The notes: generated by a model from the sequence alone, not told the origin. DNA of 64,000 nucleotides from Halorubellus sp034808145 (GCF_034808145.1 NZ_JAXHGM010000001.1:930001-994000); one strand, 5' to 3'; positions 1-8,773 are shown, counted from the first letter of the stretch. Numbers and translations are program-made.

Positions 1-206
1 TCGAGACCGCGCTCGCGGACTTCTCGTATCCGCTCGTGCGGGACGACGCCGCCGCCGAACTCGCGGACGTCACCGTCACCTTCGAGGGGGGTACCGAGGC
101 GAACCTCGGCGCGCTCGTCTCCGAGACCGACAGCGACGCGTTCGACGCCGTCGCCGACCTCCGCGAGGAACTCGACGCCGTCGTCACCGCCGGTATCGAG
201 CAGTGA
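1..206 (+). CDS. C-terminal end of a small haloarchaeal protein (possibly DUF5789-like)
   Basis: The window opens inside a reading frame (codons in phase with position 3) that ends with TGA at 204-206; 67 residues are visible. The stretch is acidic and contains the phrase SYPLVRDDAAAEL followed by VTVTFEGG. This reminds me of small haloarchaeal proteins of the DUF5789 kind, but I cannot confirm that. No catalytic motif is visible. It lies about 90 bp upstream of the transcription factor S gene on the same strand. The start codon and N-terminus are outside the window, so function and full length are unknown. Confidence 0.6.
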   Translation, partial: ETALADFSYPLVRDDAAAELADVTVTFEGGTEANLGALVSETDSDAFDAVADLREELDAVVTAGIEQ

Positions 207-297
207 CCCAGCCCGACACGCCCGTCCCGGATGCGTCGACCTCCCAGCCGGGAAGCGGACGACTTAACAGGGCGGACGGTCGTAGCCCGGGCTAACA

Positions 298-618
298 ATG
301 GAGTTCTGTGACGAATGCGGTTCGATGATGAAGACCGAGGGCGACCACTGGGTGTGCGGGAGCTGTGGGCACGAGCAGGGTCGTGACGAGGCGAAGGAGG
401 CCGAGATGGTGACGACCGAAGGCCAGGAGGTCTCGGAGGTCATCGACATCAGCGGCGCCGAGGAACGGGGGCTGCCGCAGATGACCGCGCACTGCCCGAA
501 GTGCGACAACGACCGCGCGTACTACTACACCCAGCAGATCCGTTCAGCCGACGAATCCGAGACGCGGTTCTTCATCTGCACCGAGTGCGAGCACAAGTGG
601 CGCGAGGACGACAACTAG
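298..618 (+). CDS. tfs: Transcription factor S (TFIIS-like transcript cleavage factor)
   Basis: This 106-residue protein has two zinc ribbons: an N-terminal one with Cys4, Cys7, Cys20 and Cys23, and a C-terminal one with Cys66, Cys69, Cys94 and Cys97. The C-terminal ribbon carries the acidic pair Asp85-Glu86 in the loop RSADESETRFF, the residues TFIIS-type factors insert into the RNA polymerase funnel to stimulate cleavage of backtracked RNA. Length and domain order match archaeal TFS. A TATA-like CTTAAC lies near 263-268, about 32 nt before the ATG, so the transcript may have little or no leader. The downstream CoA synthetase gene is on the same strand, about 85 bp away. Confidence 0.96.
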   Translation: MEFCDECGSMMKTEGDHWVCGSCGHEQGRDEAKEAEMVTTEGQEVSEVIDISGAEERGLPQMTAHCPKCDNDRAYYYTQQIRSADESETRFFICTECEHKWREDDN

Positions 619-702
619 CACGACGACGTCCCGGCTGCCCTCGTTTCGACCGCCGGCCGGAGAGAAACTTCTTTGTCGTCCCTGCAAGACTTGCGAAACG
701 AG

Positions 703-2706
703 ATGGATTCCCTCGAAGACGTGTCAGAGGTCGCGTTCGAGCCCGACCGCGAGTTCGTCGAATCGACGAACGTCTACGAGTTCATGCAGGCGTACGGCAT
801 GAGCGACTACGACGAACTGATCGAGCGGACGACGACCGAGGTCGACGGGGAGCCCGAGAGCGGCGTCGACTGGTTCTGGGACGAGCTCGTCGACTACCTC
901 GACGTCGAGTTCTACGAGGAGTACGATGCCGTCCGCGACGACTCCGAGGGCCCGCAGTTCACTGACTGGTATCCCGGCGGCGAGTTGAACATCGCGCACA
1001 ACACGGTCGACCGGTGGGCCGCACCCGACTCCGAGCGCCGGAACAAGGTCGCGTGCATCTGGGAGGGCGAACCCGGGGACGTCCGCGAGGTCACGTACCA
1101 CGAGCTCCACCGGCAGTCGAACAAGGTCGCGAACTACCTGGAGTCGGTCGGTATCGAGACCGGTGACACCGTCGGGCTGTACATGCCGATGGTTCCGGAG
1201 GTCGTGAGCATCCTCTACGGGTGTTTCAAGGTCGGCGCTATCGCGGTCCCGATCTTCAGCGGGTTCGGCGTCGACGCGACCGCGACCCGTATCGCGGACT
1301 CGGAGTGCTCGGTGCTGTTCACGGGCGACGGCTTCTATCGTCGCGGCAGCGAGGTGACGCTGAAAGGCGCCGCGGACGACGCCATCGACGAGGCCGGGCA
1401 CGTCGAGCACACCGTCGTCTTCGAGCGCCTCGGGCGCGTCGAGAGCGACGACGAGGCGGTCCCGTGGACGAGCCGCGACGAGACGTGGAGCGACGCCGTC
1501 GAGACCCGGGACGACGCGTACGACACGAAGTCCCTGGATAGCGACCAGGAGTCGATGCTCCTGTACTCCTCGGGGACCACGGGGAAACCGAAGGGCATCG
1601 TGCACACGCACGCCGGCGTCCAGCTGCAGTGCGCGAAGGAGCTCTACTTCGGGTTCGACCTCAAGCCCAGCGACCGCTTCTTCTGGGTGAGCGACATCGG
1701 GTGGATGATGGGGCCGTGGACGCTCATCGGGAATCACTCGTTCGGGAACACGATGTTCATGTACGAGGGCGCGCCCGACCACCCCGAGCCGGATCGGTTC
1801 TGGGAGATGACCGACCGCCACTCGCTCACGCAGTTCGGTATCTCGCCGACGGCGATCCGCGCGCTCCGCAAGCACGGCGACGAGTGGCTCGAGGGGCACG
1901 ACCTCTCCAGCCTCCGCCTGCTCGGGTCGACGGGCGAGCCGTGGGACCCGGAGAGCTGGCAGTGGTTCCTCGACGAGGTCGGCGGCGGCGACGCACCGAT
2001 CATCAACATCTCGGGCGGCACCGAGATTTGTGGCTGTTTCCTGATGCCGATGCCGATCAACGACCTGAAGCCGTGTACGCTCGGCGGCCCCGGCCTCGGG
2101 ATGGACATCGACGTCGTCGACTCGGACGGCGAGTCCATCGCGGACACGAACGAGCGCGGGTTCCTCGTCGCCCGCGACTCCTGTCCGAGCATGACGAAGA
2201 GCCTGTGGAGCGGCGACGAACGCTACCTCGATGAGTACTGGAGCAACTGGGATGACCTCTGGGACCACGGCGACTGGGCGCAGAAGGACCCCGACGGCTT
2301 CTGGTTCCTGCACGGTCGCGCGGACGACGCGCTCAACGTCGCCGGCCGGAAGGTCGGCCCTGCGGAGGTCGAGGGCGCGCTCATGGAGCACGACGCCGTC
2401 AACCAGGCCGCGGCGGTCGGCGCACCCGACGACACCACCGGGACCGCCGTCGTCACGTACGTCGTCCTCGAGGGCGGCGTCGAGGAGTCCGACGACCTCC
2501 GCGAGGAACTCCGCGCGGTCGTCGGCGAGGAACTCGGGAAGCCCTTCAGGCCGAGAGAGGTCCTGTTCGTCGACGAGTTCCCGAAGACCCAGAGCGGGAA
2601 GATCATCCGTCGCGCCATCGAGGGCGTCTACACGGGCGAGGAACTCGGCGACATGAGCAGCATCGAGAACCCCGAGGCACTCGAGAAGGTCGAGAACGCG
2701 AGGTAA
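703..2706 (+). CDS. AMP-forming acyl/acetyl-CoA synthetase
   Basis: A 667-residue adenylate-forming enzyme that activates a carboxylate with ATP and transfers it to coenzyme A. The phosphate-binding loop SSGTTGKPKG lies near residues 289-298, and the C-terminal catalytic lysine (K in TQSGKII) is about residue 633. Upstream, FSGFG and a long N-terminal cap resemble the acetyl/propionyl-CoA synthetase branch, and length fits that branch. Exact acyl specificity cannot be read from the sequence. I chose ATG at 703; an in-frame TTG at 673 would add ten residues, but a poorly defined TATA-like stretch near 665-675 favours the ATG. It is followed by a strong hairpin terminator. Confidence 0.9.
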   Translation: MDSLEDVSEVAFEPDREFVESTNVYEFMQAYGMSDYDELIERTTTEVDGEPESGVDWFWDELVDYLDVEFYEEYDAVRDDSEGPQFTDWYPGGELNIAHNTVDRWAAPDSERRNKVACIWEGEPGDVREVTYHELHRQSNKVANYLESVGIETGDTVGLYMPMVPEVVSILYGCFKVGAIAVPIFSGFGVDATATRIADSECSVLFTGDGFYRRGSEVTLKGAADDAIDEAGHVEHTVVFERLGRVESDDEAVPWTSRDETWSDAVETRDDAYDTKSLDSDQESMLLYSSGTTGKPKGIVHTHAGVQLQCAKELYFGFDLKPSDRFFWVSDIGWMMGPWTLIGNHSFGNTMFMYEGAPDHPEPDRFWEMTDRHSLTQFGISPTAIRALRKHGDEWLEGHDLSSLRLLGSTGEPWDPESWQWFLDEVGGGDAPIINISGGTEICGCFLMPMPINDLKPCTLGGPGLGMDIDVVDSDGESIADTNERGFLVARDSCPSMTKSLWSGDERYLDEYWSNWDDLWDHGDWAQKDPDGFWFLHGRADDALNVAGRKVGPAEVEGALMEHDAVNQAAAVGAPDDTTGTAVVTYVVLEGGVEESDDLREELRAVVGEELGKPFRPREVLFVDEFPKTQSGKIIRRAIEGVYTGEELGDMSSIENPEALEKVENAR

Positions 2707-2722
2707 CCGACTCGACCTGCAT

Positions 2723-2750
2723 ACGCCGACCGCCAGGTCGGCGTTTCTGT
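2723..2750 (+). terminator. Hairpin terminator after the CoA synthetase gene
   Basis: A 9-bp stem (2723-2731 pairing with 2736-2744, GGTCGGCGT arm) with a four-base loop is followed by a T-rich TTCTGTTG, 17 bp after the stop codon. The downstream arm plus T-rich tail is then repeated once (see the repeat entry). Confidence 0.7.
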
Positions 2751-2789
2751 TGTCGAGCAGCCCCGAGGTCGGCGTTTCTGTTGTCGAGC
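2735..2789 (+). repeat. Two 24-bp direct repeats duplicating terminator sequence
   Basis: Positions 2735-2758 and 2766-2789 are identical over 24 bases and offset by 31 bp. Each contains GGTCGGCGTTTCTGTTGTC, the right arm and tail of the terminator hairpin. The second copy lacks its own left arm. It appears to be a local duplication between the convergent gene ends. Confidence 0.9.
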
Positions 2790-2821
2790 CGTCGCAGGGT
2801 CGGTGAGTCCGCGGTTCTCGT

Positions 2822-3544
2822 TCAGATGTCGATGTCGCGGACGCCGAGGACGCGGTCCTCGGGGGCGTCGCGGTCCGGAGCGAGGACGGCGACGTCGGCG
2901 ACGGTGTCGTCGTCGGGGAAGACGGCGGTGGCGCCGGTGTACAGTGCCGCGAGGACGCCGCCGGCGAACGCACGCGGGTCGCTGAGTGGGGCGCGGACGG
3001 CGACCTCCGTCTCCTCGGTGACCGAGAGGCGGTCGGCGACGTCCGCGGCAGCGGCGAGGAGTTCGCCGTGCGTGAGCGCCTCGGCGCCGGTGACGAGCGC
3101 GACGTTCACGGCCGCGCGAGCGTCGGCCTCGGGTGGCGTCGTCGGGTTCTCGCTCCAGACGTCGCCCTCGAAGTGATAGACCTCGGGGTCGGTCGGTTCC
3201 CCGCCGTAGGCGACGCGTTGCGTGCCCGGTTCCAGGTCGTAGTCGTCGACGTCGTCGACGTGGGCGACGACGGCGCGAGCGTCGACGTCCCGTGGCGCGC
3301 CGACGTACGCCTTCGCGCCGAGGAGTGCGGTGCCGAGGACCGCGAGCACCGGTTGCGCGCGCGGGTCGTCGCCGACGCCGACGGTCGACCGTGCACGGAC
3401 GCCGCGGGCGTGCAGGAGGTTTGAGGTCTTCCACGTCGTCGTACAGAGTCGTTGATAGTCGTAGAACTGGCCGTGCGCGGGCGCTCGAAGCGCCGGGCGG
3501 TCCGAGCGCCGCGAGCGCGCGACGAGGTCGACGAGCGTCTCCAT
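2822..3544 (-). CDS. Short adenylate-forming-enzyme-like protein lacking the catalytic core motifs
   Basis: This 240-residue protein begins METLVDLVARSRR and shows the flavour of an AMP-binding enzyme N-terminal region: YDYQRLCTTTWKTSNLLHARG, then a glycine/alanine-rich segment. Later it has ALTHGELLAAAADVADRL, which resembles the start of another adenylation-domain helix. It lacks the SGTTGxPKG phosphate loop and the C-terminal GK motif, so it is unlikely to activate an acyl group itself. Start at 3544 was chosen because the CCGCGTATG context recurs in this genome and the sequence further upstream is low-complexity arginine-rich. It converges on the true CoA synthetase gene, so it could be a decayed paralogue or a regulatory or structural relative. 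Confidence 0.7.
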   Translation of the reverse strand: METLVDLVARSRRSDRPALRAPAHGQFYDYQRLCTTTWKTSNLLHARGVRARSTVGVGDDPRAQPVLAVLGTALLGAKAYVGAPRDVDARAVVAHVDDVDDYDLEPGTQRVAYGGEPTDPEVYHFEGDVWSENPTTPPEADARAAVNVALVTGAEALTHGELLAAAADVADRLSVTEETEVAVRAPLSDPRAFAGGVLAALYTGATAVFPDDDTVADVAVLAPDRDAPEDRVLGVRDIDI

Positions 3545-3762
3545 ACGCGGCCGTAACCGACGAGTGGGGAAAGACCCGACGGTCCCCGAGCGACCGCCGC
3601 CATCGCGCCACGAAGCCCTCGTTCGCCGAACACGACACGACCGCGGTCCACGCGCCCGGAATCCGGTGACGGGAGCGGTTGACACGGTGCCTGCGAGCGA
3701 TCCGGGAGCGGAAGTGCCGCAATCGTTATACAGGTGGTATCTAAACGTAGGCGTGTCACTCG

Positions 3763-4560
3763 ATGGGAACTGGATACGTTGCAGGGGTGGTTCGGGGATT
3801 GTTCAACGCCGTCTTCCAACCGCGGCGGTTCGTCCAATCGCGGACCGACAACTACGCCGCGGGCTGGACGTGGAGAGCGCTCGAGCTGAATCGACTGGCG
3901 GTCGTGTACGTCGTGAACCTCGCGCTGTACGCCGTCCCGCTGACGCTCGCCGGCATCGGCGTGCAGAGCACGGCCGACGCACCAGGGTGGTTCGCGGAAC
4001 TCGCGGGCGGCCTCGCGAACCCGACGGCGCTCTGGCAGTTCCTCTCCGCACTCACCCAGAACTCGGCGTTCCTCACCGTCGCGGCACTCCTCACGCTCGT
4101 GAACTATCACGCCGCCGTCCTCCTGACACTCAACTCGAAGGGCGTCCTCCAGACGGCACACACCATAACGTACTCGACGAGCGCGTACCTCGCCGGCCTG
4201 TTCAGTCTCGTCTGGTACCTCTCGCAGTCGACGACGACCGAGGTCGCGGCCGCGTTCGTCATCGCCATCCAGAAGGAGTTCATCTACTTCTTCATCGACA
4301 CCCTCGGAAGCGAGTTCACGCTCGCGTCCGGCCGCCCCGACCCCGTCAACGTCGCCGCCGTCTCCCAGGAAGGCCAGTTCGTGCTCGCCGCACTCGTCGG
4401 CTGCGTGCTCTACTACCTGTACTCGATGTACCTCGGTGCACGCATCAACCACGGCGCCTCGCGCTTCACGGGCTTCCTCGTCCTCCTCGCGGTCGCCGCC
4501 GCACCGGCACTGTACATCGTCGGAACCATCCTCGCGTACTCGCTCAACATCGTCGGCTGA
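3763..4560 (+). CDS. Yip1-like polytopic membrane protein
   Basis: This 265-residue protein has an amphipathic N-terminus (VVRGLFNAVFQPRRF) and about five hydrophobic segments, at roughly residues 45-65, 100-125, 140-160, 205-225 and 240-262. This layout, with the early FxPrrF motif, is typical of the Yip1/YIP1-domain family in archaea. It probably sits in the cytoplasmic membrane; no enzyme motif is visible. Its stop codon is followed after 3 bp by the start of the PH-domain membrane protein, so the two are almost certainly cotranscribed. TATA-like AT-rich bases lie around 3726-3747. Confidence 0.75.
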   Translation: MGTGYVAGVVRGLFNAVFQPRRFVQSRTDNYAAGWTWRALELNRLAVVYVVNLALYAVPLTLAGIGVQSTADAPGWFAELAGGLANPTALWQFLSALTQNSAFLTVAALLTLVNYHAAVLLTLNSKGVLQTAHTITYSTSAYLAGLFSLVWYLSQSTTTEVAAAFVIAIQKEFIYFFIDTLGSEFTLASGRPDPVNVAAVSQEGQFVLAALVGCVLYYLYSMYLGARINHGASRFTGFLVLLAVAAAPALYIVGTILAYSLNIVG

Positions 4561-4563
4561 TCC

Positions 4564-5358
4564 ATGACAGAAGACACAGACGAACGGTTCGTGGCGAATC
4601 GAGACGAAGACACCTTCGGCGGCGACGTCGTCACCGTCGCATCACCAGCGACCCTGCTCGTGCTCGGCTACCTCGTCCTGACGATACTCGTCGGCGGGGT
4701 CCTCGGCGCGTTCCTCTACCAGAATCCGACGCTGTTCGGTGACGGAGAGAACGCACGCATCGCCGGGCTCGTCGTCCTCGGGCTGACGGGCATCGGCGCG
4801 GTCCGGCTCCTGATACGGTACATCGTTCTCTACCGGACGAAGTACGTCGTCACGACCGACAGCGTCCGCCGCCAGTACCACCTGGCGTACCGCGAGGAAT
4901 CCCGCGAACTCCCACTCCACATGATCCGGGGCGTGGAACTCTCCAAGAGCCGCCTGCAGGCACTCCTCGGGTTCGCGACCATCTCGTTCCTCTCGGTGGG
5001 CAACAACCGCGGTATCGGCTACGTCGAGTTCGACAACGCGGCCGAACCCGAACGCCTGCAACAAGCCGTGCTCGAACTCCTCGAGACCCAACGCGAGCAA
5101 GCGACCGAAGAGTCGTCCGACGGCGCGACGGACGCCACGCCCTCGCAGCGACGCGGCCGTCACCGAGACGCCCCACGGAACTCGCAGCAGTCGACCGAAC
5201 CGGCCGCGACCCGTCCGAACGACGCCACTGCACCGCCCGCGAACGCGGACGGACCAGACGACCACGGTCGTCCCGCGGACGGGAACACCGAGTCGCGGCG
5301 CCCCGTCTCCGGGAACGAGAACTCGCCCGAGACCGCCGAACCGGACGCTCGCGACTGA
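4564..5358 (+). CDS. PH domain (bPH2/DUF304)-containing membrane protein
   Basis: This 264-residue protein has two transmembrane helices (about residues 30-54 and 65-88) followed by a bacterial-type PH domain: YVVTTDSVRRQYHLAYREESRE, then LPLHMIRGVELSKSRLQ and FGFATISF-like strands. The last ~85 residues are a low-complexity, hydrophilic Ser/Thr/Asp/Glu/Pro tail, probably disordered. Such proteins pair with other membrane proteins of unknown role. It follows the Yip1-like gene by 3 bp, suggesting a common complex or at least shared expression. The exact function is unknown. Confidence 0.8.
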   Translation: MTEDTDERFVANRDEDTFGGDVVTVASPATLLVLGYLVLTILVGGVLGAFLYQNPTLFGDGENARIAGLVVLGLTGIGAVRLLIRYIVLYRTKYVVTTDSVRRQYHLAYREESRELPLHMIRGVELSKSRLQALLGFATISFLSVGNNRGIGYVEFDNAAEPERLQQAVLELLETQREQATEESSDGATDATPSQRRGRHRDAPRNSQQSTEPAATRPNDATAPPANADGPDDHGRPADGNTESRRPVSGNENSPETAEPDARD

Positions 5359-5415
5359 CACAGAACGGTACTCGCCGACGCATCGGCGAGGAACGACCCC
5401 AACAAATCTCGGCGA

Positions 5416-6609
5416 TCAGAACGAGTTCTTGATCTTCTGCCAGAACCCTTCGTCGAGCTCGATCTCCTCACCACCCGCTTCCGCGAACGCCTCCAGGGCC
5501 TCGCGCTGCTCCTCGTTCAACTCGCTCGGCTCGGGCGTCACGACCTGTACTTGCACGACGAGACTCCCTCGCCCGCGACGGTTCGTGCGCGGCATCCCGG
5601 CACCACGCTCGCGGAACTGCTCGCCGCTCTGGGTCCCCGCGGGAATCTCCACCTCGACCTCCTCCCCGAACACGTCCACGGTGACGTCGTCCCCGAACGT
5701 CGCCTGCGGGAACGAGACCGCGAGATTGTAGTAGAGGTCGTCGCCGTCGCGCTCGAACTCGTCGTGCTCGCGGACGCGAACGTCGATGAGGAGGTCGCCG
5801 TTGGGCGCACCCGGCTCGCCGGGTGCGCCCTCGCCTTCGCGAGGGATCGTCTGCCCGGTCTTGATGCCCGCGGGGATGTCGACGCGCATCGTCACGTCGT
5901 CGCGGACGATTCCGTCCCCACGACACTCGCTACACGTCTCGTCGTACAGCTCGCCAGCGCCGTCACATCGCGGGCACTCGCCGGTCTGCTGCATCCGCCC
6001 GAACGGCGTCTGCTGGACGCGTGTCACGCGCCCGTCCCCGTTACACTCCGGGCACCGCTCCGCCTCGGCCTCCGGCGGATGTCCCTCGCCCTCGCAGACG
6101 TCGCACCGCGACGGTCGCGTGATGGAGACCTCCTTCGTCACGCCCTCGAACGCCTCCTCGAGGTCGAGCCCGATCTCCATCCGGAGGTCCCGGCCCGGTC
6201 GCGGCCCACGCCGTCCGCCACCCGCACCACCGCCACCGAAGAACTGCTCGAAGATATCGTTGATACCACCGCCACCACCGGCACCACCGAACGGCCCACC
6301 GGCACCGCCGGCACCACCGAACGGTCCACCGGCACCGCCAGCACCACCAGCGCCACCACGGCCGTCGAACCCACCGCGCTTCTCCGCCTGCTCGAACCGC
6401 TCGTGACCCATCCGGTCGTACGCCTGTCGTTTCTCCTCGTCGGTCAACACCTCCTTCGCCTTCTTCACCCGCTTGAACTTCTCCTCAGCGTCCTCCGCAT
6501 CGGACACGTCCGGGTGATACTCCGCGGCCTTCTTCCGATAGGCCTGCTTGATCTCGTCCTCGGACGCATCCCGACTCACACCGAGCGCGTCGTAGAAGTC
6601 CTCCGTCAT
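5416..6609 (-). CDS. dnaJ: Chaperone protein DnaJ (Hsp40)
   Basis: This 397-residue type I Hsp40 stimulates DnaK ATPase and delivers substrates. The J domain is at the N-terminus with HPD at residues 32-34. It is followed by a Gly/Phe-rich linker with repeated GGAGGAGGPFGGAGG units and four CxxCxGxG zinc-finger repeats (CDVCEGEG, CPECNGDG, CPRCDGAG, CSECRGDG). The C-terminal substrate-binding domains end at the TGA. The start at 6609 gives the canonical MTEDFYDALGV N-terminus; an upstream in-frame extension is not family-like. It is the last gene of the grpE-dnaK-dnaJ series and is separated from dnaK by a strong terminator hairpin, so it may have its own promoter. Confidence 0.97.
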   Translation of the reverse strand: MTEDFYDALGVSRDASEDEIKQAYRKKAAEYHPDVSDAEDAEEKFKRVKKAKEVLTDEEKRQAYDRMGHERFEQAEKRGGFDGRGGAGGAGGAGGPFGGAGGAGGPFGGAGGGGGINDIFEQFFGGGGAGGGRRGPRPGRDLRMEIGLDLEEAFEGVTKEVSITRPSRCDVCEGEGHPPEAEAERCPECNGDGRVTRVQQTPFGRMQQTGECPRCDGAGELYDETCSECRGDGIVRDDVTMRVDIPAGIKTGQTIPREGEGAPGEPGAPNGDLLIDVRVREHDEFERDGDDLYYNLAVSFPQATFGDDVTVDVFGEEVEVEIPAGTQSGEQFRERGAGMPRTNRRGRGSLVVQVQVVTPEPSELNEEQREALEAFAEAGGEEIELDEGFWQKIKNSF

Positions 6610-6764
6610 CTCGTTACACACCCATACACGACTCGCACACTTCAACAGAACGGGTTCGGCTCGCCACCCAGAACCACCCACACACACAGAACCGGCGACT
6701 CACCGAAGAACCCACAAACGCACGAAAACAGAAGACCGCGACCGAATCCGGCCCGTCCGCTTAC

Positions 6765-6862
6765 GCCTCTTCGTCCTCTTCGACGTCCCCAGAAACCGTA
6801 GATTTCTGGCGGGCAGAAGAGGACGAAGAGGCCGTCAGGCCTCTTCGTCCTCTTCGACGTCC
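6765..6862 (-). repeat. Duplicated dnaK 3' end (24-bp direct repeats, 74-bp offset)
   Basis: Positions 6765-6788 and 6839-6862 are identical over 24 bases. The right copy encodes the last residues of DnaK (VEEDEEA). The left copy, beyond the dnaK stop, would encode the same residues followed by its own TAA (minus strand). Between them lies an inverted copy of the same sequence (6816-6833) and a small 7-bp hairpin (6789-6795 with 6803-6809). The 3' end of dnaK therefore appears to have been duplicated or rebuilt by an insertion of about 74 bp. Confidence 0.9.
6816..6855 (-). terminator. Perfect 18-bp hairpin with the dnaK stop codon in its loop
   Basis: Bases 6816-6833 and 6838-6855 are perfect 18-bp reverse complements separated by four bases (6834-6837). 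That loop contains the TGA stop codon of dnaK on the minus strand. The hairpin therefore includes the final codons of dnaK. It likely terminates transcription or protects the mRNA 3' end and so separates dnaK from dnaJ expression, although no long T-run follows. Confidence 0.75.
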
Positions 6863-8739
6863 TCGAAGTCGGCGTCGACGTACTCCTCGTCGTCGCCGTC
6901 CGCAGCAGCGCCTTCGGGGCCGGCACCACCCATGTCACCCATACCGCCGCCCATGCCGCCCTCGGGACCGCCCTGCGGGCCGCCCTGGGCCGCGGCACCG
7001 TCGTACATCTGCTTCCCGATCTCTTGGAGTTCGTCCGAGAGCGCCTTCGACGCGTCCTCGATATCCTCCTTCGACGCGTCCTCGTCGTCGAGCGTCGCCT
7101 CGAGCTCGTCCATCTCCGCCTCGATGTCCTCGATGAGCGCGTCGTCGACCTCGTCGGCGTTCTCGTCGAGAAGCTTCTCCGCGCGCTGGAGCGTCGCCTC
7201 CGCGTTGTTCCGCGCTTCGATGCGCTCGCGGCGGCGCTTGTCCTCCTCGGCGTGCTCCTTCGCCTCCGACTGCATCTGGTCGATCTCCGCGTCCGACAGG
7301 CCAGCACCACCCTCGATGGTGATGTCCTCCTTGTTCCCGCTGCCCTTGTCCTCCGCGGTGACGTTCACGATACCGTTCTCGTCGATACTGAACGCCACCT
7401 CGATCTGGGGCGTCCCAGCGGGCGCCGGCGGAATCCCCGTCAGGTGGAACTCGCCGAGCATCTCGTTCTCGTCGGCGATCTCGCGCTCACCCTGGAACAC
7501 GCGAACCTGCACCGTCGTCTGGTTGTCCGCCGCCGTCGTGAAGATCTTCGACTCCTCGGTCGGGATTGTCGTGTTCTTCTCGATGAGGCGCTCGAACAGC
7601 CCGCCCTTCACCTCGATACCGAGACTGAGGGGCGTGACGTCCAGCAGGACGATGTCGTCGACCTCGCCGCCGAGCACGCCCCCCTGAATCGCCGCGCCGA
7701 GCGCGACGGCCTCGTCCGGGTTGACGTTCCCCTTCGGCGCGATGTCGAGCATGGCCTCGACCTGCTCCTTCACCTGCGGCATGCGCGTCGACCCACCCAC
7801 GAGGATGACGTCGTCGATGTCGCCCTTCTCGTAGCCGGCGTCGTCGAGCGCCTGCTCGGTCGGCGGCTGCGTGCGCTCGATGAGGTCCGCGGTCAAGGAC
7901 TCGAACTTCGCGCGCGTCAGGCTCTTCTCCAGGTGGATCGGGCCGTCGTCCGTCGCCGTGATGAACGGCAGGTTGATCTCCGTCTCCTTCCGGCTGGAGA
8001 GCTCGATCTTCGCCTCCTCCGCGGCGTCCTTCAGGCGCTGGAGCGCCTGCCGGTCGTCGCGCAGGTCGATGCCGTGCTCGTCCTCGAACTCCGCGGCGAG
8101 CCAGTCGATGATCGCGTGGTCCCAGTCGTCACCACCGAGGTCGTTGTCACCGTTCGTCGCGACGACCTCGTACACGCCGCCACCGAGGTCGAGGATGGAG
8201 ACGTCGAACGTCCCGCCACCGAGGTCGTACACGAGCACGGTCTGGTCGGAATCGTCGTCCAGACCGTACGCCATCGCCGCGGCCGTCGGCTCGTTGATGA
8301 TGCGTTCGACGTCGAACCCGGCTATCTCGCCGGCGTCCTTCGTCGCCTGGCGCTGCCGGTCGCTGAAGTACGCGGGAACCGTGATGACGGCCTTCTCGAC
8401 GTCGTCGCCGAGGTAGTCCTCGGCGTCGCGCTTGATCTTCTGGAGGGTCATCGCCGAGATCTGCTCGGGCGTGTACTCCTCGCCGTCGATGTCGACCGTG
8501 TAGTCCTCCTCGCCCATGTGGCGCTTGATGGAGGAGATCGTGCGGTCGGGGTTCTGGATCGCCTGGTTCTTCGCGGGTTTGCCGACGAGGCGCTCACCGT
8601 CCTCGGTGAACGCGACGACGCTCGGCGTCGTTCGGTCGCCTTCGTTGTTCACGATGATCTCCGGGTCGCCCCCTTCCATCACCGCGAACGCGCTGTTTGT
8701 GGTACCGAGGTCGATACCGAGAATCTTGTTGCTCGCCAT
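6835..8739 (-). CDS. dnaK: Chaperone protein DnaK (Hsp70)
   Basis: This 634-residue Hsp70 has an N-terminal ATPase domain with IGIDLGTTNS-type phosphate 1 motif (here ILGIDLGTTNSAFAV), VYDLGGGTFDVSIL phosphate 2 and ILVGGSTRMPQV adenosine motifs. It continues with the substrate-binding domain and a lid, and ends in a Gly-rich, acidic tail (EDVEEDEEA). It folds proteins with DnaJ and GrpE in the cytoplasm. A TATA-like TTTTAAAA lies 27-34 nt upstream of the ATG, so the message is probably leaderless. The stop codon sits in the loop of a perfect 18-bp hairpin. Very acidic surface composition fits a high-salt cytoplasm. Confidence 0.98.
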   Translation of the reverse strand: MASNKILGIDLGTTNSAFAVMEGGDPEIIVNNEGDRTTPSVVAFTEDGERLVGKPAKNQAIQNPDRTISSIKRHMGEEDYTVDIDGEEYTPEQISAMTLQKIKRDAEDYLGDDVEKAVITVPAYFSDRQRQATKDAGEIAGFDVERIINEPTAAAMAYGLDDDSDQTVLVYDLGGGTFDVSILDLGGGVYEVVATNGDNDLGGDDWDHAIIDWLAAEFEDEHGIDLRDDRQALQRLKDAAEEAKIELSSRKETEINLPFITATDDGPIHLEKSLTRAKFESLTADLIERTQPPTEQALDDAGYEKGDIDDVILVGGSTRMPQVKEQVEAMLDIAPKGNVNPDEAVALGAAIQGGVLGGEVDDIVLLDVTPLSLGIEVKGGLFERLIEKNTTIPTEESKIFTTAADNQTTVQVRVFQGEREIADENEMLGEFHLTGIPPAPAGTPQIEVAFSIDENGIVNVTAEDKGSGNKEDITIEGGAGLSDAEIDQMQSEAKEHAEEDKRRRERIEARNNAEATLQRAEKLLDENADEVDDALIEDIEAEMDELEATLDDEDASKEDIEDASKALSDELQEIGKQMYDGAAAQGGPQGGPEGGMGGGMGDMGGAGPEGAAADGDDEEYVDADFEDVEEDEEA

Positions 8740-8765
8740 GTTACGCTACCATACACGCCTGACCG

Positions 8766-8773
8766 TTTTAAAA
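8766..8773 (-). promoter_or_regulatory. TATA box of dnaK
   Basis: TTTTAAAA on the minus strand is centred 30 nt upstream of the dnaK ATG, consistent with a leaderless transcript. A GAACGTTC palindrome about 12 bp further upstream and a GGCGTT/AACGCC inverted repeat near 8814-8827 lie in the same intergenic gap. They could be a heat-shock operator and the grpE terminator respectively, which is inference only. Confidence 0.6.

Noticed and set aside
724..2973. Long open frame antisense to the acyl-CoA synthetase
   Set aside because: Low-complexity Arg/Val/Leu/Asp composition with no family motif; long antisense frames are expected in GC-rich DNA and the sense gene is certain.
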